Shown one piece after another: positions 43,943-52,828 of a DNA stretch of 64,000 bases (positions within the stretch are counted from its first letter, which is position 1; each line of letters starts with the position of its first letter). The DNA lies in NCBI GenBank assembly GCA_026125795.1, contig JAHCKM010000003.1, positions 186,001-250,000 on the forward strand, in the 5' to 3' direction. The notes under the pieces are model-generated. The model did no database searches and was not told the DNA's origin. It saw only the letters and a list, made by a program, of their open reading frames with translations. The stretch comes from Burkholderiaceae bacterium (GTDB lineage: Bacteria > Pseudomonadota > Gammaproteobacteria > Burkholderiales > Burkholderiaceae_C). A program made the translations under genes and the position numbers.

Positions 43943-46459
43943 TCAGGCGTTGCTCGTCGCGCGCACTTCCTCGATGGTCGTGAGGCCCGCCAGCATCTTC
44001 TCGATGCCGTCCTGGCGCAGCGTGCGCATGCCATTGCGCAGCGCGCAGCGCAGCAGCTCCTCGGAACGCGAGTTGGTCTGGATCAGTTGCCGCAGCTCGC
44101 GGTCCACCAGCATCAGTTCGTGCAGACCGACCCGGCCCTTGAAGCCGCTTTGGTCGCAGCGCTCGCAGCCCTTGGCGGCGTAGATGTTCAGCCGGGCGCC
44201 GTCGCCGTGCGCGGTGCGCCATTGCGCCAGCAGCGCGTCGCGCGCAGGCGCACTCGACGCATCGCCGAACGCGTGCAGCCAGTCGTTGAGCAGCTCCTGC
44301 TCCTCGCCTTCGCTCGCCAGACGTACCGTGCGGCAGTGCGGGCACAGTTTCTTCACCAGCCGCTGCGCCAGCACCGCGAGCAGCGAGTCGGCGAAGTTGA
44401 ACGGGTCCATGCCCATGTCGAGCAGGCGCGTCACCGTCTCGGGCGCGCTGTTGGTGTGCAGCGTGCTCATCACCAGGTGGCCGGTCAGCGACGCTTCGAT
44501 CGCGGTGCGCGCGGTCTCCTCGTCGCGGATCTCGCCGACCATCACCACGTCGGGGTCGGCGCGCAGGAACGAGCGCAGCGCCTTGGCGAAGGTCCAGTCG
44601 ATCTTCGGATTCACCTGCACCTGACGCAGGCCCGGCTGCGTGATCTCCACCGGGTCCTCGGCGGTCCAGATCTTGCGATCGGGCGTGTTGATGTGGCCCA
44701 GCGCGGCGTGCAGCGTGGTGGTCTTGCCGCTGCCGGTGGGGCCCACGCACAGCACCATGCCGTAAGGCCTCTCGATCGCGCTCTTGAAGCGCGCCAGGTT
44801 GCTCTCGCTCAGGCCGGCGGCGTCGAGCGGCAGCGCGCGTGCCGACGCCAGCAGGCGCAGCACCGCGTCCTCCAGGCCGTTGGCGGTGGGGATGGTGACC
44901 AGCCGCAGCTCGAGCTTCTGGCCCGGCACGAAGCGGCCGAAGTTGATCTTGCCGTCCTGCGGCTTGCGGCGCTCGGAGATGTCGAGGTCGCACATGATCT
45001 TCAGGCGCGCGATCATCGCGCTGCGATAGGTGTGCGGCAGCTCCATGTAGGACTTCAGCGCGCCGTCCTTGCGAAAGCGTATGCGCAGCTTCTCGCGTCC
45101 CGGATGGGTCTCGATGTGGATGTCGCTCACGCCCTGCGCCTGTGCCTCGACGATCATCGAGTTGATCAGGCGCACCAGCGAGTTGTCGGACTGCTCCACC
45201 TGGGGGCCGTCGTCGGCGCGCAGCTCGAGGTTCGACTGCTGTTGCTCCAGGTTGGCCAGCAGCAGGCTCGCGTCGTCGGCCTCGAAGTCGATTGCCTTGG
45301 CGGCCTCGTGTGCCTGGCTCTCTGCCGCGCCCCAGGTGTCGTAGCCGAGGCGCTGGTACACCTTGTCGATCGCACCGGCCAGGGCCCCGCTGCGCGCCAG
45401 CGTGGTGACGATCTTGGCCTGCGCAACGAACTCGATCTCGTCGATCACGCCGGCCGCCGACGGGTCCTCCAGCGCCACCACGAGGCGCTCGCCGCGCATC
45501 AGCAGCGGCAGCACGTTGAGCTTGCGCGCGATGCCCAGCGGCACGCGCTGCACCGCCTCGGGCGCCACGGGGAAGGCGTCGACATCGACGAGCGGATAAC
45601 CCATCTTGCGCGCCAGCGCGGTCTGCAGGTCTTCGCGCGACACGCGCCCCTCTCGCACCAGCAACTCGCCCAGCGGGATGCTGCGGTCCTGCTTCTGCTG
45701 CTCGAGCGCACTGGCGATCTGCGCCTCGGTGACGAAACCCAGCGCCAGCAAGGCCTCGCCGATGCGCACCATCGGCATCTTGGCCTGCTGGTCGATCGCC
45801 GCCAGCAACTGCTCGGGCGACACCACCTGCTGCGTCAGCAGGATGTCGCCCAGCTTGCGCGAACGCATCTCCTTCTGCTCGTCGAGCGCCTCGGCCACCT
45901 GCGCCTCGGTGGCGGCCAGTTGCTGCACCAGCACCTCGCCGATGCGCGGGCCGATGTCGAATCCCTCCATCGCCTGGCGCGGCACAAAGTGGCGTCGCAC
46001 GCGGCCGAGCGCGTCGATCGGCGTGAAGAAGAACAGACCCGCCGGGTGCTCCACATGGCCGATCGTCTGCCCCTTGAACTCGCCGCCACCGCTGTAGCGC
46101 ACCGTCAGCTCGAGCGCTGCGCCGTGCTGCACCAGCGCGGCGTGCGGATCGTTGGGCGCCAGCGGTGTCGGCGGCAATGGGCGCGGCAGCGTGAGGCGCC
46201 GGAACTGCGAGAAGCGCAGCGGCAGGCTGCCGCGCGCCGGCGGCACCTGCACCTGCGCGATGCCGGCGTTCCAATCGATGCTCAGCAGACGTCCGTGCGT
46301 CACCTTGCCGTTGGGGCCCTCGATCTCGCAGTCCTTCGGCGACGTGATCGGGCGCGTGGGCGGGTAGGTGGCGAACGGCGGCGTGGGCCACGCATCGGAC
46401 GGGCGCACCTCGTCGTGCTTGGGCATCAGCGACAGCGCGGGCTTGGACAGGTCGGACAT
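43943..46459 (-). CDS. GspE/PilB-family secretion ATPase with several N-terminal domains
   Basis: The 838-residue ATPase has an unusually long N-terminal half. A PilZ-like beta segment (about 40-150) is followed by repeated helical units of about 45 residues (IGEVLVQQLAATEAQVAEAL, LGDILLTQQVVSPEQLLAAI, IGEALLALGFVTEAQIASAL, LGELLVREGRVSREDLQTAL) like MshEN domains. The ATPase core has Walker A GPTGSGKTT, the Asp box EDPVE, Walker B DPDVVMVGEIRDEETA, the His box TGHLVMSTLHTN and a zinc-binding CPHC ... CERC. AGGAG precedes the ATG at 46459. No other type II or type IV pilus genes are nearby. Binding of cyclic di-GMP by the N-terminal units is possible. Confidence 0.9.
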   Translation of the reverse strand: MSDLSKPALSLMPKHDEVRPSDAWPTPPFATYPPTRPITSPKDCEIEGPNGKVTHGRLLSIDWNAGIAQVQVPPARGSLPLRFSQFRRLTLPRPLPPTPLAPNDPHAALVQHGAALELTVRYSGGGEFKGQTIGHVEHPAGLFFFTPIDALGRVRRHFVPRQAMEGFDIGPRIGEVLVQQLAATEAQVAEALDEQKEMRSRKLGDILLTQQVVSPEQLLAAIDQQAKMPMVRIGEALLALGFVTEAQIASALEQQKQDRSIPLGELLVREGRVSREDLQTALARKMGYPLVDVDAFPVAPEAVQRVPLGIARKLNVLPLLMRGERLVVALEDPSAAGVIDEIEFVAQAKIVTTLARSGALAGAIDKVYQRLGYDTWGAAESQAHEAAKAIDFEADDASLLLANLEQQQSNLELRADDGPQVEQSDNSLVRLINSMIVEAQAQGVSDIHIETHPGREKLRIRFRKDGALKSYMELPHTYRSAMIARLKIMCDLDISERRKPQDGKINFGRFVPGQKLELRLVTIPTANGLEDAVLRLLASARALPLDAAGLSESNLARFKSAIERPYGMVLCVGPTGSGKTTTLHAALGHINTPDRKIWTAEDPVEITQPGLRQVQVNPKIDWTFAKALRSFLRADPDVVMVGEIRDEETARTAIEASLTGHLVMSTLHTNSAPETVTRLLDMGMDPFNFADSLLAVLAQRLVKKLCPHCRTVRLASEGEEQELLNDWLHAFGDASSAPARDALLAQWRTAHGDGARLNIYAAKGCERCDQSGFKGRVGLHELMLVDRELRQLIQTNSRSEELLRCALRNGMRTLRQDGIEKMLAGLTTIEEVRATSNA

Positions 46460-46648
46460 GACAGCTCCTGGCGGCGCGCGCGATTGCGCGCGCACGCTCG
46501 CGCAGGATCGCTGCATCACGGCCCGGCAGAGGGCGGAAAAGAACCTCGAAAGCCGGTCATTTGCGAACGGCCCGCATCGTTGCCGCGCCGCGGTGCCCGG
46601 CGGACACGGCGCCAGACGGCGTGGCCGCTGCGCCGGCGCTGGATCCGT

Positions 46649-47950
46649 CTAGCGCCGCATGTGTGCGGGCAGCGCGGTGACGATCTCGGGCACGACATAG
46701 ATCAGCCCGACCGCGGCCGCCATCAGGATGAAGAACGGCAGCGTCACGCGCGCAATCCAGCCGATGTCGCGTTGGGTCATGCCCTGCAGCACGAAAAGGT
46801 TGAAGCCCACCGGCGGCGTGATCTGCGCCATCTCCACCACCAGCACGACGAAGATGCCGAACCAGATCGGGTCGATGCCGGCTTTCTGCACGGTGGGCAG
46901 GATCACGCCCATCGTCAGCACGACCATCGAGATGCCGTCGAGGAAGCAGCCGAGCAGGATGTAGAACAGCATCAGCGCCAGCAGCAGCTCGAACTGCGTC
47001 AGGCCCAGCGACGCGATCCACTCGGCCAGGTGGCGCGGCAGTCCGATGTAGCCCATGCTGAGCGTGAGGAATGCCGCGCCGGCGAGGATCAACGCGATCA
47101 TGCAATACAGCCGCGTGCCGCCGAGCAGTGACTCCTTGAACGTGTGCCAGGTGAGCGAGCCCTGCGCAGCCGAGATGGCCAGCGCTCCCACCACGCCGAT
47201 GGCGGCGGCCTCGGTGGCGGTGGCGATGCCGCCATAGATGCTGCCGAGCACCGCGGCGATCAGCAGGATCACCGGGATCAGGTGGCGCGCTTCGCGCAGC
47301 TTGGCGCCCAACGGCAGCGGCGGATCCGGCGGCGGCACCCGCGCCGGATTGCGCCAGGCCCAAACCATCAGGTAGCCCGAGAACAGCAGCGCCAGCATCA
47401 GGCCGGGAACCACGCCGGCGATGAACAGCTGGGCGATCGACACCTCGGCGCTGACGCCGTAGACGATCATGATGATCGACGGCGGGATCAGCAGGCCCAA
47501 CGTGCCCGCGCCGGCGAGCGAACCGATCGCGATGCCGTCGGGATAGCCGCGCCGTGCCAGCTCGGGCAGGCTCATCTTGCCGATGGTGGCGCAGGTGGCG
47601 GCGCTGGAGCCCGACACCGCGGCGAAGATTGCGCAGCCGGCCACGTTCACGTGCAGCAGCCGGCCGGGCAGCGCCTGCATCCACGGCGCCAGGCCGCGGA
47701 ACATGTCCTGCGACAGGCGGGTGCGGAACAGGATCTCGCCCATCCACACGAAGAGCGGCAGCGCGGTGAGCGTCCAGCTCGACGCGCTGCCCCAGATCGT
47801 GACCGCCATCGCGTCGCCGGCCGGGCGAGAGCTGAACAGCTGCATGCCGATCCAGGCCACGCCCGACAGCGTGAGGCCGATCCACACACCGCTGCCGAGG
47901 ATCAGGAATAGCGCGACGACGAGCAGGATCGTGATGCCGATGTCGTTCAT
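46649..47950 (-). CDS. dctM: TRAP transporter large permease (DctM)
   Basis: The 433-residue integral membrane protein has about 12 helices. Family motifs include GSSAATCATIGKMSLPELARRGY, GTLGLLIPPSIIMIVYG and the ITPPVGFNLFVLQG near the C-terminus. It forms the Na+-coupled membrane part of the tripartite transporter with the DctQ and DctP encoded just upstream. It is last in the operon 49472-46649. Confidence 0.95.
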   Translation of the reverse strand: MNDIGITILLVVALFLILGSGVWIGLTLSGVAWIGMQLFSSRPAGDAMAVTIWGSASSWTLTALPLFVWMGEILFRTRLSQDMFRGLAPWMQALPGRLLHVNVAGCAIFAAVSGSSAATCATIGKMSLPELARRGYPDGIAIGSLAGAGTLGLLIPPSIIMIVYGVSAEVSIAQLFIAGVVPGLMLALLFSGYLMVWAWRNPARVPPPDPPLPLGAKLREARHLIPVILLIAAVLGSIYGGIATATEAAAIGVVGALAISAAQGSLTWHTFKESLLGGTRLYCMIALILAGAAFLTLSMGYIGLPRHLAEWIASLGLTQFELLLALMLFYILLGCFLDGISMVVLTMGVILPTVQKAGIDPIWFGIFVVLVVEMAQITPPVGFNLFVLQGMTQRDIGWIARVTLPFFILMAAAVGLIYVVPEIVTALPAHMRR

Positions 47951-47956
47951 TGAGCT

Positions 47957-48466
47957 CTATTCGTTGCGCACCGCTTCGGCGCTGGCCGGCAGCCGGCGGG
48001 CGCCGCGCCACTCGAGCACGAACTCGTCGACCAAGGCGATGACCAGGATCACGCTGCCCACCGCCATCGACAGCTGCGGGATCCACAGCGGCGTGGCGTC
48101 GTTGCTGGTGGAGATGTCGTTGAACGCGTGCGACTGCCAGGTGAGGCGGCCGCTGTAGAACGCGGCCAGCGCGGCCAGCAGGGCGGCGGCCAGCAGTGCC
48201 CACAGCTCGAGCGCACGCCGCGTGCGGCCGCTCAACGCGTTGATCACCAGCGTGACCCGGATGTGCTCGCCTCGTTTCAGCGTGTGGGCCAGCGCGAGAA
48301 AGCCGCTCGCCGCCATCAGATAGCCGGCATAGGCATCGGTGCCGGCCACGTGAAAGTGCAGCAGGCGGCTCACGATCGACAACAGCACCATCAGCAGCAG
48401 GCCGATCATGAAAAGGGCCGCCAGCCAGGCGGCCCCGTCATACAGCGCGTCGAGTGCCTTGCGCAC
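47957..48466 (-). CDS. dctQ: TRAP transporter small permease (DctQ)
   Basis: The 169-residue protein has four transmembrane segments (AAWLAALFMIGLLLMVLLSI, YLMAASGFLALAHTL, LWALLAAALLAALAAFY, MAVGSVILVIALVDEF). It is the small subunit between DctP and DctM in an operon with gaps of 6 and 25 bp. Confidence 0.92.
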   Translation of the reverse strand: MRKALDALYDGAAWLAALFMIGLLLMVLLSIVSRLLHFHVAGTDAYAGYLMAASGFLALAHTLKRGEHIRVTLVINALSGRTRRALELWALLAAALLAALAAFYSGRLTWQSHAFNDISTSNDATPLWIPQLSMAVGSVILVIALVDEFVLEWRGARRLPASAEAVRNE

Positions 48467-48491
48467 GGATGGGTCTCGGATCCGGCGCGGG

Positions 48492-49472
48492 CTACTTCTT
48501 GAACGCGTCGATCAGCTGCTTGCCTTCCGCGCCGGCCTTGTCGAGCCACTCCTTCAGCATGGTGTCGCCGACCTTCTTCATGTCGGCAGTCAGCGCGGCC
48601 GGCGGTGGCAGGATCTGCATGCCGCCGCCCTTGAGCTTCTCGAGCGACTCGGTGTTGGCCTTCTTGCTCGCCGCGAGGCCGCGCTCCTCGGCATCGGCGG
48701 CGGCCTTGCTGATGGCATCTTGTGTGGTCTTGTCGAGCGCGTTGAATGCGGCGAGATTGACGATCACCGCGTTCTTCGGCAGCCAGGCCTGCGTGTCGTA
48801 CCAGTACTTCACGTGCTCGTGCAGCTTGGCATCCCAGCCGGTGGAGCCGCTGCTCATCATGCTCTCGGCCACGCCGGTGGCGAAAGCCTGGCTCACCTCG
48901 GCCGCCTGCACCGTGACCGGCTGCGCGCCCACCAGCTCGGCGATGCGGCTGGTGGCGGGGCTGTAGGCGCGCCACTTGATGCCCTTGAGGTCGGCCGCCG
49001 AACTGAGCGGCTTCTTCGAGTAGATGCCCTGCGGCGGCCACGGCACGGCATACAGCACCGCCATCCCTTGCTCGCGCAGCTTCTTGTCGAGCATGGGTTT
49101 CTGCACCTTCCACAGCTTGACGGCGGCGTCATAACTGTCGGCCAGGAAGGGCAGGCCATCGGCGCCGTAGATCGGCCACTCGTTCTGGAAGTTCACCAGC
49201 AGGATCTCGCCGATCTGCGCCTGGCCGCCTTGCACCGCGCGCTTGATCTCGGGCGCCTTGAACAAAGAGGCGTTCGGGTGCACCGTGATCTTGAGCTTGC
49301 CGCCGGTGGACTTGTCGATGTCGTTGGCGAACTGCACCAGATTCTCGGTGTGGAAGTTGGTGGCTGGGTAGGCGGCAGGCAGGTCCCACTTGGTCTGGGC
49401 CTGCGCGGCCAGGGGCAGCGCGAGCGCGAACAGCGCAGCGGCGCTGAGCGAGGTACGGCGGGTGATCGACAT
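48492..49472 (-). CDS. dctP: TRAP transporter solute-binding protein (DctP)
   Basis: The 326-residue periplasmic protein has signal peptide (SLSAAALFALALPLAAQAQ) and family features: NASLFKAPEIKRAVQGGQAQIGEILLVNF, LKGIKWRAYSPATSRIAELVGAQPVTVQAAEVSQAFATGVAE with the carboxylate-binding Arg, and a W..KLHEHVKYWYDTQ segment. AGGAG upstream of the ATG at 49472 fixes the start. It is the first gene of the operon. The ligand is likely an organic acid. The operon is divergent from a MarR-like regulator gene. Confidence 0.92.
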   Translation of the reverse strand: MSITRRTSLSAAALFALALPLAAQAQTKWDLPAAYPATNFHTENLVQFANDIDKSTGGKLKITVHPNASLFKAPEIKRAVQGGQAQIGEILLVNFQNEWPIYGADGLPFLADSYDAAVKLWKVQKPMLDKKLREQGMAVLYAVPWPPQGIYSKKPLSSAADLKGIKWRAYSPATSRIAELVGAQPVTVQAAEVSQAFATGVAESMMSSGSTGWDAKLHEHVKYWYDTQAWLPKNAVIVNLAAFNALDKTTQDAISKAAADAEERGLAASKKANTESLEKLKGGGMQILPPPAALTADMKKVGDTMLKEWLDKAGAEGKQLIDAFKK

Positions 49473-49580
49473 CGGCACTCCTGAAAAGATGAAGGCGGAA
49501 GGCTTCGGTGCCGCAAGCATGGGGCGTGCCACCGGCTCAGCGGATGCGGATTTGCCCCGACAGCGCGCTCGCGAGCTTGC

Positions 49581-49610
49581 AGTCTAGGAATCTGTTCGAT
49601 AAATTGTCAA
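49581..49610 (-). promoter_or_regulatory. Sigma-70-like promoter for the TRAP operon
   Basis: On the minus strand TTGACA (49610-49605) is followed after 18 bases by TAGACT (49586-49581), a perfect -35 and a 4/6 match to -10. It would start transcription about 100 bp before dctP. Confidence 0.5.
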
Positions 49611-49619
49611 TAAATTGTC
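49599..49619. promoter_or_regulatory. Tandem operator-like direct repeat
   Basis: ATAAATTGTC occurs twice with an 11-bp period (49599-49608, 49610-49619), one helical turn apart, in a strikingly AT-rich patch. It overlaps the -35 box of the TRAP promoter and lies 22 bp before the MarR-like gene. Binding by that regulator would repress the TRAP operon. Confidence 0.45.
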
Positions 49620-49641
49620 TGAAAGTTGAGTGAAAACCCCG

Positions 49642-50175
49642 ATGAGCCAACGCACCGCGGCCCGGCGCGCCTCGCGCCAAAGCGCTCCGATCGTCTCGTC
49701 GTCGCATCTGGTGAGCCCGCGCAGCCGCGAGCTGTCCGAGCTGGAGTTCGGGCTGATCGTGGCCTGGAACGCGTTCTCGCGCTGGGCCGTGCGCTGCATG
49801 GCGGCCGCCGGCTGCCCGGATCTGACGATCACCGACGTGCTGCTGCTGCATCATGTGCAACACCGCGCGCGCAACAAGAAGCTGGCCGACATCTGCTTCG
49901 TGCTGAACTACGAAGACACGCACGTGGTCGCCTATTCGTTGAAGAAGCTGGTGTCGGCGGGCCTGGTGCAGACCGAGAAGCAGGGCAAGGAGGTGTTCTA
50001 CAGCCCCACGCCGCAGGGCGAGGCGTTCGTCCAGCAATATCGCACCGTGCGCGAGGAGTGCCTGATCAAGAGCCTGGACACCGAGCTCAACGCCGACATC
50101 GGCGAGCTGGCGCGCTTTCTGCGCACGATGTCGGGGCTATACGACCAGGCGGCGCGGTCGGCGTCGGCGATGTGA
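49642..50175 (+). CDS. MarR-like winged-helix regulator
   Basis: The 177-residue protein has a winged-helix core: LTITDVLLLHHVQHRARNKKLADICFVLNYEDTHVVAYSLKKLVSAGLVQTEKQGKEVFYSPTPQGEAFV. Helical ends on both sides serve for dimerisation. It is divergent from the TRAP operon and probably its ligand-sensing regulator. A GTG at 49630 would add four residues. Confidence 0.8.
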   Translation: MSQRTAARRASRQSAPIVSSSHLVSPRSRELSELEFGLIVAWNAFSRWAVRCMAAAGCPDLTITDVLLLHHVQHRARNKKLADICFVLNYEDTHVVAYSLKKLVSAGLVQTEKQGKEVFYSPTPQGEAFVQQYRTVREECLIKSLDTELNADIGELARFLRTMSGLYDQAARSASAM

Positions 50176-50180
50176 GGACG

Positions 50181-50249
50181 ATGGCATTCCTCGGCGTACT
50201 GATGCTCGACACCCGCTTTGGTTGCGACTCACATCGCTGCGCGATATGA
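50181..50249 (+). pseudogene. Displaced 5' end of the racemase gene (22-codon mini-ORF)
   Basis: ATGGCATTCCTCGGC at 50181, preceded by GAGGA, begins MAFLGVLMLDTRF, the canonical racemase N-terminus. It then runs into repeat sequence and stops at 50247-50249. This looks like the original start of the racemase now cut off by the 86-bp repeats. Its stop overlaps the next ATG (ATGA at 50246-50249). Confidence 0.6.
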
Positions 50250-50393
50250 GTCTTTACCCAAGCTCGGCGGGCTTTTTGGGCATCTTGATGCTCGACACCC
50301 GCTTTGGTTGCGACTCACATCGCTGCGCGATATGAGTCTTCACCCAAGCTCGGCGGGCTTTTTGGGCATCTTGATGCTCGATACACGCTTTCC
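50201..50393. repeat. 86-bp tandem direct repeat, about 2.2 copies
   Basis: Units start at 50201, 50287 and (partial) 50373 with GATGCTCGACACC. The two full units differ at only one base (TCTTTACCC versus TCTTCACCC). Each contains the hairpin GACTCACATCGC-TGC-GCGATATGAGTC and an ATGAGTCTT start codon. The duplication lies inside the 5' end of the racemase coding sequence. Confidence 0.9.
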
Positions 50394-51018
50394 TCGCGTG
50401 GTGGGCGACATCGGCAATCCGGCGAGCTTTGTGATGCCGGTGAAACACCGCGTCGTCGCCGGCGCGTCGCCGCAGCGCGTGGTGCGCGATGGCGATCCGG
50501 CGCTGCTGCAGCCGTTCATCGACGCGGCGCGCGTGCTGGTCGACGAGGGCGCAGCCGCCATCACCACGAGCTGTGGCTTTCTGGTGCAGTTCCAGCAGGC
50601 GATGCAGGCCGCGCTGCCGGTGCCGGTGTGGACCTCGAGCCTGCTGAAGCTGCCGGAGCTGGGTGCGCCCGGCGTGGTCACCGTCGACGTGCTGGCGCTC
50701 GGCACGGCGCACCTGCACGCAGCCGGCGCCGACGCCTCCGTGCCGGTGACGGGGCTGGCCGCCGGTTGTCATCTGCAGCGTGCGCTGCTTGAGGACCTGC
50801 CCGAGCTCGACGCCGCACGCGCCGAGGCCGACGTGGTCGACGCCGCCCAGCGCCTGGTGGCGCGCTGGCCCGCCGTGCGCGAGGTCGTGCTCGAGTGCAC
50901 CAACATGCCGCCGTACGCCAAGGCGGTGGCGCGCGCCACGCGGCGCCCGGTGCACCACATCATCAGCCTGCTGCACGAGCGCTGGAATGCGCTCGGCCCT
51001 TCGGCCACGGCGCGATGA
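50332..51018 (+). CDS. Aspartate/glutamate racemase family protein, rebuilt start
   Basis: The protein has 228 residues from an ATG supplied by the second repeat unit. After [29 protein letters not shown] come both catalytic cysteines (TTSCGF and [10 protein letters not shown]) of the Asp/Glu/hydantoin racemase family. An internal ATG at 50374 is another possible start. Reaction: racemisation of an acidic amino acid or related amide. It is coupled by ATGA both to the preceding mini-ORF and to the LysR gene (51015). Context suggests a D-/L-glutamate or 5-oxoproline pathway. Confidence 0.82.
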   Translation: MSLHPSSAGFLGILMLDTRFPRVVGDIGNPASFVMPVKHRVVAGASPQRVVRDGDPALLQPFIDAARVLVDEGAAAITTSCGFLVQFQQAMQAALPVPVWTSSLLKLPELGAPGVVTVDVLALGTAHLHAAGADASVPVTGLAAGCHLQRALLEDLPELDAARAEADVVDAAQRLVARWPAVREVVLECTNMPPYAKAVARATRRPVHHIISLLHERWNALGPSATAR

Positions 51019-51935
51019 ACCTGCGCTTCGTCGAAGCCTTCTTCTGGGTCGTCACGCTCGAGAGCGTGACGCGCGCGGCCGACAAGCTGCACCTGACGCA
51101 ATCGGCCGTGTCGAGCCGCATTGCGGCGCTGGAAAGCGAGCTCGGCACGCCGCTGATCGACCGGCGCGATCGCAAGGGCTTTCGCGTCACCGTGGCCGGG
51201 CGCCGCTTCTTCGTCTATGCCGAGCAACTGCTCAACCTGCAGCGCGAGGTCAAGGCCGAGCTCGGCAGCGGCGCGGCGCGGCCGGTGGTGCTGCGCGTCG
51301 GCGCGATCGAGTCGGTGCTGCATTCGTGGTTGATGGAGGGGGTGCACCGCCTGCGCGAGTCGCACCCCGCGCTGGCGCTGGAGCTCACCGTGGAGACTTC
51401 GCCGGTGCTGGTGGACCAGCTCGCGCGCGGCGCGCTCGACGTGGCGCTCGCCGCGCTGCCGGGCGCCGGCGCCGGCGTGCGCACGCGCACCCTGCAGCCG
51501 ATGCCGATGGTGTTCGCCGGCCATGCGCGGCGCCATCGCAAGCGCGGACGCTGGGGCGCGGCGGAGCTGGCCGCGCAAGAGCTGATCACGTTCCAGCGCG
51601 GCTCGCAGCCGCACCTGGCGCTGCTCGATTGGCTCAACCGGGCGGGCGTGCAGCCGCTGCGCGTGCACAGCCTGTCGTCGATCAGCGCGATGGCGCAGCT
51701 GGTGGAAGACGGGCTCGGCGTGGCGACGCTGCCGCGTGCGGTGGTGCAGCGGCTGGCGCGGCGCGCGCCGCTGAAGCTGCTCGGCTGCGAACCCGCGCTG
51801 CCGCCGCTGCCGATCCACCTGTCGTGGCGCGACGACCCCGCGTCGCCGGCCCATCCGGCGCTGGTGGAGCAACTCGTGGCGCCGTCGGCGCCGGCACCGC
51901 GCACGGCGCCGGGTCGAAGAAGCGCATCGAAATAA
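51015..51935 (+). CDS. LysR family transcriptional regulator
   Basis: The 306-residue protein has an N-terminal helix-turn-helix ([46 protein letters not shown]) and a C-terminal effector-binding domain. It overlaps the racemase stop by ATGA and is encoded in the same direction, unlike the common divergent arrangement. It probably controls the racemase-cyclase-TRAP-oxoprolinase island. Confidence 0.93.
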   Translation: MNLRFVEAFFWVVTLESVTRAADKLHLTQSAVSSRIAALESELGTPLIDRRDRKGFRVTVAGRRFFVYAEQLLNLQREVKAELGSGAARPVVLRVGAIESVLHSWLMEGVHRLRESHPALALELTVETSPVLVDQLARGALDVALAALPGAGAGVRTRTLQPMPMVFAGHARRHRKRGRWGAAELAAQELITFQRGSQPHLALLDWLNRAGVQPLRVHSLSSISAMAQLVEDGLGVATLPRAVVQRLARRAPLKLLGCEPALPPLPIHLSWRDDPASPAHPALVEQLVAPSAPAPRTAPGRRSASK

Positions 51936-52000
51936 TCGATGATCTGAGCGAGAAACTTTCTGCTTGCCCGTTTGCGCGGCGGCCGCGAAGAATGCGCCCC

Positions 52001-52816
52001 ATGCTCAACGCCCGGGCTTTCACGATCGATGCCGACGCGGCGGCGCGCGGCGCGGCGCAGCGGCGCGCCGCCCGCGAGGGCTTTGCGGGCGCCACCTGCG
52101 GCACCGAAGCGCTCGACCTGGTCCAGGCCAACCTGGTGGTGCTGCCGGCCGCCGATGCGCACGACTTTCTGCTGTTCTGCCAGCGCAACCCGCGGCCGTG
52201 CCCGCTGCTCGCGGTGGCCGAAGCCGGCGCGTTCAACGTGCCGGCGCTGGGGGCAGGCATCGACCTGCGCACCGACCTGCCGCGCTATCGCGTGTGGCGC
52301 CGCGGCGAGTTGGCCGACGAGCCGGCCGACGTGCGCGCGCTGTGGCGCGACGACCTCGTGTCCTTCGTGATCGGCTGTTCGTTCTCGTTCGAGTGGGCGC
52401 TGCTCGCCGAGGGCATCCCGCTGCGCCACGTGGCGCAGGGTCGCAACGTATCGATGTACCGCACCAGCCTGCCCACCGAGCCGGCAGGGCGATTCGCCGG
52501 ACCGCTGGTGGTCACGATGCGGCCGCTGAAGGCGGCCGACGCGATCCGCGCGGTGCAGATCACGTCGCGCTTCCCGGCCGTGCACGGCGCGCCGGTGCAC
52601 CTGGGCGATCCCAAGCTGATCGGCATCCACGACCTCGCGCGCCCCGACTACGGCGACGCGGTCGACGTGATGCCCGACGAGATCCCGGTGTTCTGGGCCT
52701 GCGGTGTCACGCCGCAGGCCGCACTCGAGGTGGCCAGGCCGGCGTTGTGCATCACGCATGCGCCGGGCTCGATGCTGGTCACCGACCTGCGCAACCATCA
52801 ACTCGCCACGCTCTAG
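52001..52816 (+). CDS. DUF1445 putative hydro-lyase / D-glutamate cyclase-like
   Basis: The 271-residue protein has [76 protein letters not shown] and FWACGVTPQ, all hallmark stretches of DUF1445. The human member (DGLUCY) converts D-glutamate to 5-oxo-D-proline; bacterial members are annotated as hydro-lyases. Beside a racemase and a 5-oxoprolinase, the cyclase reading is attractive but inferred. An ATG at 51992 is an alternative start. Confidence 0.88.
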   Translation: MLNARAFTIDADAAARGAAQRRAAREGFAGATCGTEALDLVQANLVVLPAADAHDFLLFCQRNPRPCPLLAVAEAGAFNVPALGAGIDLRTDLPRYRVWRRGELADEPADVRALWRDDLVSFVIGCSFSFEWALLAEGIPLRHVAQGRNVSMYRTSLPTEPAGRFAGPLVVTMRPLKAADAIRAVQITSRFPAVHGAPVHLGDPKLIGIHDLARPDYGDAVDVMPDEIPVFWACGVTPQAALEVARPALCITHAPGSMLVTDLRNHQLATL

Positions 52817-52828
52817 GAGGGGCTCGAA

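Noticed and set aside
44087-47131. A 1014-codon plus-strand frame opposite the secretion ATPase and dctM
   Set aside because: Shadow of two real genes; no recognisable domain.
50201-50393. CRISPR array at the tandem repeat
   Set aside because: The 86-bp units are directly abutting with no variable spacers and only about two copies.
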